The notes under the pieces: generated by a model
What the model was told of the DNA's origin: nothing
Database searches by the model: none
What the model saw: only the letters and a program-made list of their open reading frames with translations
Source: Mucilaginibacter_A sp964244955
GTDB taxonomy: Bacteria; Bacteroidota; Bacteroidia; Sphingobacteriales; Sphingobacteriaceae
Assembly (NCBI GenBank): GCA_964244955.1
Contig: CAXTKQ010000017.1
Coordinates: 1 to 37,541 of the forward strand
Direction of reading: 5' to 3'
Length of the DNA: 37,541 bases
In this document: positions 30,551 through 37,541 of the stretch, piece after piece
How the letters are laid out: each line of letters begins with the position of its first letter
Position numbering within the stretch: position 1 is the stretch's first letter
Made by a program: the position numbers and the translations under genes

Positions 30551-33500
30551 TTATTTGTGTTGGATGATAACTTGCTTTTCGATCAGCTCTTTACCGTCTT
30601 TTATATGCAAAAAGTAATTGCCGTTTTGAATATCGGCTGTGTTTAAAACCACACCTTTGCCGTTTGCGCTTTTTCCTGATTTTAAAACCTTGCCTTTATC
30701 GTTGTACAGTTCTACACTAAAACTATTTAGGGTTTTACTTTGCATACTGGCATCAGAGGTTGCAGCGGGGTTAGAACTGTTGGAAGCTGATTGGTAATCA
30801 ACTGTCATTTGCTGATCTGCCGGGTTCGGGTAGGAGGCTATCCTGCTGCCGGTGCCACAAGGGCTGTAAATGGTTACGCCATTTGGGGCAGATGTATTGC
30901 CGCAAGGGTCTGTAAAGGTTACATTGGCACCGCCGCCGCCATGGACAGTAGCAATTGTACTTTGTGCATTGGCATTTTGGAAAGTAATAGTACTGCCTGA
31001 TGAAAGGTTACTTGCCGTCCAATGCCAGTTGTTTGCATTTGGGTTACTTGGCGTGGCTTGTATAAGCCAGTCTTGGTAACCGCCGCTACGGCAAGAGCCG
31101 CTCATGGTGGCAGAAATGGAAGTTACGGTTGGGGAGGTATTAACATTCACGGGATATGAAACAGTTACGTTGCCACAGGCAGTTGGGATAACAGCCGAAA
31201 GACTAATTGCACCATTGCCCGCAGGTGTCAAAGTTGCAACATTGTTGGATACGGTAATATTAGCAAGGTTGGAAGGGCTTGCTGTCCAAGTAATATTGCC
31301 GGTTGATGTGCCATTAACTGTATAATTCTGTGAATTACAAATACTGTTTGATCCTGTAATTGCATATTTGGTAGAAATTACTGGTGCTTGTGGATTTTGG
31401 TCGATTTCATTAGTAAGCCATAGGGCACTACAAGCAGTCAGAGATACATGGTCTTCGTTAGCATTTGGTGTAAAGTAACTATCAAAAGGTGTTTCTGTAG
31501 AAGCTACTAAATTTCTGTTACTAAAATCTTCGCCAAAATTAGAACCATTTGTTACTGCAAGAGAGCTTTTAGCAGGTATAAAAGAATGTGTGGGTAAAAG
31601 AGTAAAAATTGTAGGTTTAAAAAATGGTTTTATAAAACTAGGAAAACCCTCTTTAAATCCATCTGCTATTTGTTGTTGTGCATTGTAATAGCCGCCCATT
31701 GAATTATCAAGACCAATTGAATTACTATATGTTGTAGCATAACGGGTTCGTTTTACAAGCCATCCAAGTAGCTCACCATGAAACACCTGGGTTCTTCCAT
31801 TATATCCAGGTGTGTACCATGCCTGTGCGTCAATAGTTTTAGTTAACTCTATGTTTACACCTGCCGCTTGTGCTATACTTTTAACAATCTTCATAACTAA
31901 CGACTTAAAAGGTATAAAGTATACACCTACACCAACAATTACCCTGGTAAGAATTGTTGGCTGAACACCTAAGTGAAGATCCATAGCTCCAAAACTCCCC
32001 AATTGTGTACCGTTGCCAGCCCCATTTATCAAAGCAATTTTTCTTAACTGCGTTGGGAAACCTAAGCTGTTCAACTCTTGCATAAAATTATTGCGTGTCC
32101 AATATGGTGCAGGAGATTCAGTATTAGATAAGTAATGGTGTAACAGCATCTCTTTTGCTGCGGCTGTATTGATATTTAGGTTCAATTTATCTTTTGCAGG
32201 CGTTAGATGCAGTGCGTTCCCTAAATAATCCAGCACCCATTGATCGCCAATAGGAATGTTCGCACCTAAATGTGGTGAATCAAAAGAAACCCAAAGGCGG
32301 GTATTATGAGGCATATTGTTTTGTTCCATATAAGCTAAAGCATATCGGCTAATCAAACCGCCCATACTCGGGCCAACAACGACAAGTTTTTCTGTACTCC
32401 CATTGTCCTGCAAAGTTTTATTAACTTTCTGAATAAGTTTAATCAACGTAAAGGCATTGCGCTGAATATAATCTGAACCACCATCGATGTGTGTTCCGTT
32501 AAAGGAATAATCAGGATAGTCCATAAATATAATGTCATACCCTTTGGCCAGCATCTCTTCTCCAAAATGATTAGCTTGACCATTATAATAAAGATGGCTG
32601 TATAAATATGGCAACTTATGTTGGCTTCCAGGATCAAAACCATCTAAAATGATAATAGGTTTCCTTAATACCCTGTCACAATTATTTGTATGATAAATAA
32701 TTGTAGCCTGTCCTTGGCCAATTATTGGAGAACCTTCATTTTCATAACCCTGATAAGAAATATCTGAAATGATAGTAGGCAAAACTTCTGGTGCAGCAAA
32801 CCCATTACATGGTGGGGGTGAACCACCCAATGTTTGAACGCCTCCTTGCGAACCAGAAAAGGAAGAAGGGCTTACATAAACAGAGCTATAGGTTTCAACC
32901 TGTTGTCCGTTTGTGTAGTTGATATAATAATGAATTGCTTTGAAACCTCCTGATGAATAATCCTGATGAATAATTTATACTGATGCCTTGCCCTAAACTA
33001 AGCTGATGTAAACCACTGCCGTCTGCAAAATCAACATTAACGTTTGCTATAGCATTTCCCGTATTGTTTAAATATAAAGATGATGAAAGTTCAAAATATG
33101 GTGTACTGGTTGTAATACTGTCAGCTAACACAGCACCTAAACTCAATAACCTTTCAATGTATGGCGAACTCGTTCTATTTGGTACGTCATATAATAACAA
33201 GCCGCTATTATATATTAAATTATGTTCTACAGCCATAGTATCCAGATAATTAAACCTATAGTTGAGAATACCTATTGGGTAAATACCATTATTTATTTCA
33301 GCTGAAATTTGCTGATTAAAATTATCAGGTGTTATCATTCCTCCATTTGAGTATGCTGCATCATAAAGCTCGCTATACCCTTGTTTAAAATGGGAATAGG
33401 AGGAAGTGTCAGCATAATTTTGATTGAAAATTGCCAATGATGCAAATGGAAAAACACGGTCATACAAAATGCCGGTAGTAACACCGGATTTATTTAAATT

Positions 33501-33599
33501 AACTAAACAACTATCAGCAGTTTGTGTGTAGTTTTTAGGGGTCTGTGCTTTAACGGTTAAGCTAACAAAAACAACTAAAAAAAGTAGTAATTTTTTCAT
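30551..33599 (-). pseudogene. Type IX-secreted alpha/beta hydrolase, frameshifted by a 13-bp tandem duplication
   Basis: The product starts with a signal peptide (KKLLLFLVVFVSLTVKAQ). A beta-rich N-terminal region of about 250 residues is followed by an alpha/beta hydrolase domain with KPIILDGFDPG and nucleophile elbow VVVGPSMGGLISRYAL (Ser near residue 405). Next come an Ig/PKD-like segment and a type IX sorting domain at the end (IASYPNPADQQMTVDY ... GNYFLHIKDGKELIEKQVIIQ). The first frame runs 33599 to 32895, the second from about 32950 to 30551. Removing one of two tandem 13-bp units (32949-32974) joins NYSSG to GFKAIHYYINYTNG and gives 1011 residues in one frame. It is thus an intact gene in an off state, a mutation or an error. 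A DUF6252 lipoprotein gene lies 12 nt upstream. Confidence 0.85.
32949..32974. repeat. 13-bp direct tandem duplication inside the hydrolase gene
   Basis: CCTGATGAATAAT occurs twice without spacer (32949-32961 and 32962-32974). Thirteen is not a multiple of three, so gain or loss of one unit switches the reading frame. Confidence 0.95.
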
Positions 33600-33611
33600 A
33601 TCCTTTAGTTT

Positions 33612-34130
33612 TTAATTTTTCATATCAAACCTGCCTTCTGTAACAGTTATAATATCGTTACTATTTGTTCTATTTACTGCTGTAAAAGAAAAAGTCCCGG
33701 ATATTATATGTTGGGTATAATCAATGTGTGTAAAGTTTATTGTTGCATTATTTGGGTCGTAACTTGTATAGTACCCATTATTATGATCGATCGAACCATA
33801 GCCGATAGGGTAAATACCTTCAGATATATTAGGACCAATAATAATTCCTATTGTGTAATTATCATTATTATTATAGACTACTGCTTCTACACTAAATTCA
33901 TATCTTCCGGGTATACCCCCAAGGCCACCAGTAAGGCCAGGAGAAAAAAGGCTTGTTTTTGCCACGTAAACCTTTCCATTTATTTTACAGGAAAAAGTAT
34001 TGGCACCAGTTTGGGTAGGTTTTGTCAGTTTTTCTTTGTTACAAGAAACTAGCAATGGCAAAAAAAGCAGAAACAGGGAAAGACATTTAAGCGGTTTGCT
34101 AAACAGGTAAGACAGTGTTTTCATAAGCAT
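33612..34130 (-). CDS. DUF6252-like lipoprotein
   Basis: 172 residues (or 170 from the ATG at 34124). The signal peptide has a lipobox LLVSC, so the mature protein should be lipid-anchored at Cys30 or so. The body fits DUF6252-type lipoproteins: NTFSCKINGKVYVAKTS, a central beta segment, then ISGTFSFTAVNRTNSND and TEGRFDMKN at the end. It precedes the type IX hydrolase by 12 nt on the same strand and is probably co-transcribed. Both proteins contain a GIYPIG motif (SEGIYPIGYG here, NNGIYPIGIL in the hydrolase), hinting at a shared fold or partner. Function is unknown. Confidence 0.8.
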   Translation of the reverse strand: MLMKTLSYLFSKPLKCLSLFLLFLPLLVSCNKEKLTKPTQTGANTFSCKINGKVYVAKTSLFSPGLTGGLGGIPGRYEFSVEAVVYNNNDNYTIGIIIGPNISEGIYPIGYGSIDHNNGYYTSYDPNNATINFTHIDYTQHIISGTFSFTAVNRTNSNDIITVTEGRFDMKN

Positions 34131-34348
34131 TTTTTATAAAACTATGAGCAACAACAACAAGAATATATGTTTTTATACGGTAGAAGTAGCAGGTGGCTTT
34201 TGGTAATTTTAGGCGATTGCAAAAGCTTTATTTAGGTATAACAGTGTTCTACGATAAAGATATTAGCTTTGTTTTACAATTGCAATTTTATTTAGGTTAA
34301 AAAATTGTTAAGTAAACCCTTGTACCTTTTTGAAATTAGGCAACTCCT

Positions 34349-34373
34349 AATTTTTGCCCGATAAAAGAAGCAT
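34349..34373 (+). repeat. Dispersed element, form A
   Basis: AATTTTTGCCCGA then TAAAAGAAGCAT, immediately left of the terminator at 34382. Confidence 0.78.
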
Positions 34374-34381
34374 CAACAAAA

Positions 34382-34407
34382 AAGGCAGGCCAAAAATGGC
34401 TTGCCTT
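34382..34407. terminator. Terminator-like hairpin
   Basis: AAGGCAGGCCA, loop AAAA, TGGCTTGCCTT: an 11-bp stem with one G-T pair and A/T tracts nearby. Confidence 0.65.
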
Positions 34408-34483
34408 AACTTTTTAAAATAGGATTAGGAAATTTAAATATCAATGGCTGTGATTAGCGTTCATTTAACCCAAAAGTTTAAAC

Positions 34484-34509
34484 AAAGGAGACGGCTTCCC
34501 GCCTCCTTT
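34484..34509 (-). terminator. Terminator of the lipoprotein gene at 34606
   Basis: Arms AAAGGAGACGG and CCGCCTCCTTT with loop CTTC and one mismatch. On the minus strand it is followed by T-rich TTTGTTT, suiting termination of the gene that ends at 34606. Confidence 0.6.
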
Positions 34510-34605
34510 TGAATCAAATCAAAAATTAAAACTGCCTGGTTTTTATGATCGGATTATTGGTTTAAAATTTTGAATATCTTTTTTGTGGGAAAGCCGTAGC
34601 TGCTG

Positions 34606-35181
34606 TTACATATTTACATAAGTCAGTTTGGCCGTGTTGGTGGTGGTCACGTCCGGGTTCTCTGGGGCATAGTAGGCAGAAAAAGTCAGGATGTCGGTTT
34701 GTTTTAAAAGGCCATTCATTACGCTTGTTGCAGTTGTGGCAGTATCAAAAGCTTTTTGATAAGTGAAAGTGCGGACAATGCGTTTTTTTACATAGATGCG
34801 GTTGTTTACCAACGTGTCTTTGCTGCTTTGAATGACCACGTTGTTCAAATTATCGTCAACCCAGTTGGTGGCGTTGATGCCTCCTTTGGTTATCGAATGG
34901 TAATCATAATCGTTTAGTTTTGTTGCGCCTAAATCTTCTTTCAGGTGTACCTCCCGAAATTTTGCCAAAACACCGGCATCTAAAATCAGCGTTACGTCTT
35001 CGTTGTAAAGCATCGTCAACTGGTTGCCATCCACTTTCATTTTTACAATTTGTGCGCCTGTTTTGATGTTTAAAGCGTCGTATTCTGTGGCAACAGGAAG
35101 GGAATCGGGGCCAGTGCTGTTTGCTTTTTTGCAACTAATTAGTGCCAGTGCGGCGAAAGCGAACAGCAATAATTTTCTCAT
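34606..35181 (-). CDS. Lipoprotein of unknown function
   Basis: 191 residues from ATG 35181 (MRKLLLFAFAALALISC); the open frame extends further upstream, but that part runs into a dispersed element and lacks coding character. The signal peptide ends in lipobox ALISC, followed by KKANSTG, typical of a Bacteroidota lipoprotein. The mature part is beta-rich with Thr/Asp/Asn repeats (AQIVKMKVDGNQLTMLYNEDVTLILDAG; KDTLVNNRIYVKKRIVRTF). No domain was recognised. It is a single-gene unit with a terminator hairpin downstream and no gene close upstream on the same strand. Confidence 0.75.
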   Translation of the reverse strand: MRKLLLFAFAALALISCKKANSTGPDSLPVATEYDALNIKTGAQIVKMKVDGNQLTMLYNEDVTLILDAGVLAKFREVHLKEDLGATKLNDYDYHSITKGGINATNWVDDNLNNVVIQSSKDTLVNNRIYVKKRIVRTFTYQKAFDTATTATSVMNGLLKQTDILTFSAYYAPENPDVTTTNTAKLTYVNM

Positions 35182-35250
35182 GGCAGTTTTTGTTTTTATT
35201 GATCCGGTGATGCTTAACCAATAAAAATGCCAGCCGGAAACCACGTTTAG

Positions 35251-35280
35251 CAATGCTTCTTTTACCACATAAAAATTGGT
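35251..35280 (-). repeat. Dispersed element, form A, full length
   Basis: CAATGCTTCTTTTACCACAT then AAAAATTGGT; it shows the complete unit, with the left half reading ACCAATTTTTATG on the minus strand. Confidence 0.8.
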
Positions 35281-35538
35281 GCGAAAATTGAAATACAATT
35301 TAATTTCACGAAAAAAATCAACCCAAACTTTCTTCCGGCTTCTTTAGGTTTTTGTTTAAGCTGAAGTTTGTTCACCAAAAGAAAATTGAACTTTTAAATC
35401 AACCCAAACAGAAAAATAAATAAAAATAAAACGTGCAGCCCGGAAACCAAAACCAAAAGCCAACGGGGAATTTCGGGGAAGAAAACCACTTCAACCAAAA
35501 CCCCAACATTCCACAACTTGTAGAAACCAGGATAATTA

Positions 35539-35567
35539 AATGCTGTTTTTACCTGCCTAAAATTCGG
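35539..35567 (-). repeat. Dispersed element, form B
   Basis: AATGCTGTTTTTACCTGCC then TAAAATTCGG, 64 nt before the antiporter start. ATGCTG rather than ATACTG is also seen at 17215. Confidence 0.72.
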
Positions 35568-35630
35568 CTAAAACCCGGTTAACCATTCCGCACAAAAAAC
35601 AAAAAGGCAATTTCAAAGTATAGTTAAGCG

Positions 35631-37541
35631 ATGAATAATACCTTTTTTGGCCATTTGGTGCACGAGTTTGACCTACCATTAAAAAGCCCTGTCCTTGTTT
35701 TTTCCTTAGTGCTGTTTATCATTTTAATTTCCCCGATTTTATTGGGGAAGATCAAAATCCCAAGCATCATCGGCCTGATTATTTCGGGCATTTTGGTCGG
35801 CCCTTTTGGTTTCCACATCCTCGAAAAAACCTCGGCTGTTGACCTTTTTTCTACCATCGGCCTGCTGTACATCATGTTTATTGCCGGTTTGGAGCTGGAC
35901 CTCAACAACTTCAAAAAAAAGAAACATAAAAGCTACGCCTTTGGCTTTCTCACCTTTACCATCCCGATATTGATCGGTTTCCCGGTTTGCCATTACCTGC
36001 TTGGCTATTCGGTACTTACTTCGGTGCTTACGGCCAGCATGTTTGCCACGCATACGCTAATTGCTTATCCAATCATTACCAAATTCGGCATTTCTAAAAA
36101 CGAAGCTGTTGCCATTACGGTTGGCGGCACTATTTTAACCGATACCGTTGTGCTGATTTTGCTGGCCGTAATTATGGGTTTGCATCAAAACCAAATCAAC
36201 TTTGGGTTCTGGCTGCAATTGGGCGTTTCGCTGGCTATTTTTACGGCCATTATGTTTTTGGTGATCCCAAGGGTAGCCAAATGGTTTTTTGTAAAGTTGG
36301 AAAGTGAAAAGACATCGCATTATGTTTTTGTGCTTTCCGTTGTTTTTTTCGCGGCTTTTTTGGCGCAGGTTGCCGGCGTCGAACCGATAATCGGTGCGTT
36401 TTTGGCGGGATTGGCCTTAAACCGATTGATCCCGCATACTTCGATGTTGATGAACCGGATCGAGTTTGTGGGCAATGCTATTTTTATCCCCTTCTTTTTG
36501 ATCAGTGTTGGGATGTTGGTGAACGTACGTGTGCTTTTTAACGGGCCGATGGCTTTGATCGTGGCTGTATCGTTAACCGCCGTTTCGCTTTGCGGAAAAT
36601 GGATTGCTTCTTTTATCACCCAAAAATTGTTCAAATACTCAAACGAACAAAGGCAGCTAATTTTTGGACTGAGCAGTGCACACGCAGCCGCCACACTGGC
36701 CATTATTTTGGTTGGGTATAAAGCGGGCATTATTGATGCCAATATTTTAAACGGAACAATTATCCTGATCTTGTTTACCTGCGTGGTGGCTTCTTTGGTA
36801 ACCGAAAATGCCAGCCGGAAAATTATTTTGGCAGAAGAAACGGAAGGCCAATTGCCCGAAACGCACGAAACCGACCAGGAAACAATTTTGATCCCGATTG
36901 CTGATTTTGGCAACCTGGAAACCATGTTGGATTTGGCCATTTTGCTGAAAGACAAAACTTCGGTACACCCGCTCTATTTGTTATCGGTTGTGCCGAATGA
37001 CCATGACGCGGAAATCAACCTCAAAAAAGCACATAAAAAGCTGGGCGAAACGGTAAAATATGCTTCGGGAACTGAAACCGGGATTGAAGTGATTGCAACG
37101 ATTGATTACAATATTGCCAGCGGTTTGATTCGCACTTCTAAAGAAAAAATGGCCAACCTTATTTTGACTGGCTGGCCGCGAAAAGTACGTTTAATCGAAA
37201 AACTAATGGTGAACAAAACGGCTTCGGTGATCGAAAAAACGGATAAAACCATTTTTGTTTGTTACCTGCACCAACCTTTGATTGTGCACGACCGGCTGGT
37301 TTTGGTTTGTCCGCCGAAAGCAGAATTTGAAAGCGGGTTTAGCTTGTGGCTTTCAAAAATCTGCAGTTTAAGCAGCGAGTTGAGCCTGGAGGTTAAATGT
37401 TTTTGTACTGAAAAAACAGAAGCCCACATCCGGCAATATTTGGAAACCCGAAAGCTGAGCCTTACTTTTTTGTATGACCCTACTGCTGCTTGGGACAAAC
37501 CGCAACTGCTGGCAAACGAGATTAGGGACACCGATTTGTTG
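35631..37541 (+). CDS. CPA2-type cation:proton antiporter (3' end outside window)
   Basis: ATG 35631 opens a frame of 637 codons that runs off the right edge without a stop. About 12 membrane segments fill residues 20-400, with IPSIIGLIISGILVGPFGF, IMFIAGLELDLNNF, ATHTLIAYPIITKFGISKNEA, TVGGTILTDTVVLILL and VEPIIGAFLAGLALNRLIP, the pattern of the Na+/H+ exchanger (PF00999, KefB/NapA-like) fold. The C-terminal cytosolic part (from about 420) looks like tandem UspA-like domains (TILIPIADFGNLETMLDLAILLK). It should exchange Na+ or K+ for H+ at the inner membrane. A near-full form A element lies in the coding sequence at 36603-36629, encoding IASFITQKL. Confidence 0.9.
   Translation, partial: MNNTFFGHLVHEFDLPLKSPVLVFSLVLFIILISPILLGKIKIPSIIGLIISGILVGPFGFHILEKTSAVDLFSTIGLLYIMFIAGLELDLNNFKKKKHKSYAFGFLTFTIPILIGFPVCHYLLGYSVLTSVLTASMFATHTLIAYPIITKFGISKNEAVAITVGGTILTDTVVLILLAVIMGLHQNQINFGFWLQLGVSLAIFTAIMFLVIPRVAKWFFVKLESEKTSHYVFVLSVVFFAAFLAQVAGVEPIIGAFLAGLALNRLIPHTSMLMNRIEFVGNAIFIPFFLISVGMLVNVRVLFNGPMALIVAVSLTAVSLCGKWIASFITQKLFKYSNEQRQLIFGLSSAHAAATLAIILVGYKAGIIDANILNGTIILILFTCVVASLVTENASRKIILAEETEGQLPETHETDQETILIPIADFGNLETMLDLAILLKDKTSVHPLYLLSVVPNDHDAEINLKKAHKKLGETVKYASGTETGIEVIATIDYNIASGLIRTSKEKMANLILTGWPRKVRLIEKLMVNKTASVIEKTDKTIFVCYLHQPLIVHDRLVLVCPPKAEFESGFSLWLSKICSLSSELSLEVKCFCTEKTEAHIRQYLETRKLSLTFLYDPTAAWDKPQLLANEIRDTDLL
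36603..36629 (-). repeat. Dispersed element, form A, inside the antiporter gene
   Basis: On the minus strand CAATTTTTGGGTGA then TAAAAGAAGCAAT, matching the intergenic consensus almost throughout, left half included. It lies across a loop and the end of a membrane segment. Confidence 0.7.

Larger units (their letters stand above)
34131..34605. other. 475-nt intergenic region with repeats and two terminators
   Basis: No gene is recognised. The region holds a decayed element TATGTTTTTATACGGTAGAA (34167-34186), a complete form A element (34349-34373) and two terminator hairpins (34382-34407, 34484-34509). The left part should carry the promoter of the minus-strand lipoprotein-hydrolase pair, but no clear consensus was found. 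Confidence 0.55.
35182..35630. other. 449-nt divergent intergenic region
   Basis: It holds the promoters of the lipoprotein gene (minus) and the antiporter gene (plus), with a form A element (35251-35280) and a form B element (35539-35567). No open frame of note, RNA gene or further clear promoter was seen. Confidence 0.5.

Noticed and set aside
34606..35298. Longer N-terminus for the lipoprotein at 34606
   Set aside because: The extension runs through a dispersed element and puts the lipoprotein signal 40 residues inside; ATG 35181 gives a normal lipobox position.
3116..35567. The repeated TAAAAGAAGCAT/TAAAAACAGTAT motif as a CRISPR array
   Set aside because: Copies are spread singly or in inverted pairs over the whole window, not as direct repeats with regular spacers, and no cas gene is present.
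3116..35567. The dispersed element as a promoter motif
   Set aside because: It occurs mainly at 3' ends and in both orientations, and it does not match the TTTG / TAnnTTTG promoter found before several genes here.

Overview
The window reads as chromosome of a member of the Bacteroidota, most likely family Sphingobacteriaceae (Mucilaginibacter/Pedobacter-like). This is inferred from LytTR two-component genes, a type IX secretion sorting domain, DUF1800/DUF1501 and DUF6252 proteins, lipoproteins ending in a lipobox, promoters of the TTTG / TAnnTTTG type and weak Shine-Dalgarno sites. No rRNA, tRNA, CRISPR array or complete insertion sequence was seen. It looks like draft sequence: there is a 10-N gap at 15700-15709, probably spurious, and three single-base frameshifts (near 1562, 13616 and 16576).

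Layout. 1-2203 is an AT-rich accessory block: the C-terminal part of an SMC/TrlF-like ATPase, a small overlapping partner, and a frameshifted Rpn-type PD-(D/E)XK nuclease gene. 2336-4980 is an envelope-sensing set (LiaF-like membrane protein, LytS-type histidine kinase, LytTR regulator). 5341-13105 holds housekeeping genes: M1 peptidase, DUF4126 protein, sugar nucleotidyltransferase, M42 aminopeptidase, GNAT acetyltransferase and a ClC channel/transporter with CBS domains. 13411-15310 is an AT-rich two-gene insert (putAbiC-like membrane protein and DUF2971 protein) whose genes are bracketed by long imperfect inverted repeats resembling integron attC sites. 15345-18558 carries a cupin, a small membrane protein, a frameshifted sugar isomerase/epimerase and a CHAD-CYTH pair. 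18774-22059 is a DUF1800-DUF1501 pair. 22087-23293 is a winged-helix/nucleotidyltransferase pair that could be an AbiE-like toxin-antitoxin. 23523-27905 has a TMEM220-like protein and two ABC exporters. 28173-30383 is a catalase with an ankyrin-repeat partner. 30551-35181 has a secreted type IX hydrolase, interrupted by a 13-bp tandem duplication, and two lipoproteins. 35631 to the end is a CPA2 cation:proton antiporter that runs off the window.

The most striking non-genic signal is a dispersed element found at most gene boundaries. It has a left half (C)CAATTTTTA, about 4-5 variable bases, then a right half TAAAAGAAGCAT (form A) or TAAAAACAGTAT (form B). I count roughly 30 copies, including strong copies inside three coding sequences, one of which supplies the start codon of the response regulator. 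Several copies are paired head to head as near-perfect hairpins after genes. Density, inverted pairing at gene ends, presence in coding sequence and absence from the AT-rich inserts all resemble DNA uptake sequences, though a REP-like mobile repeat is the main alternative. It is the best candidate here for an undescribed system.
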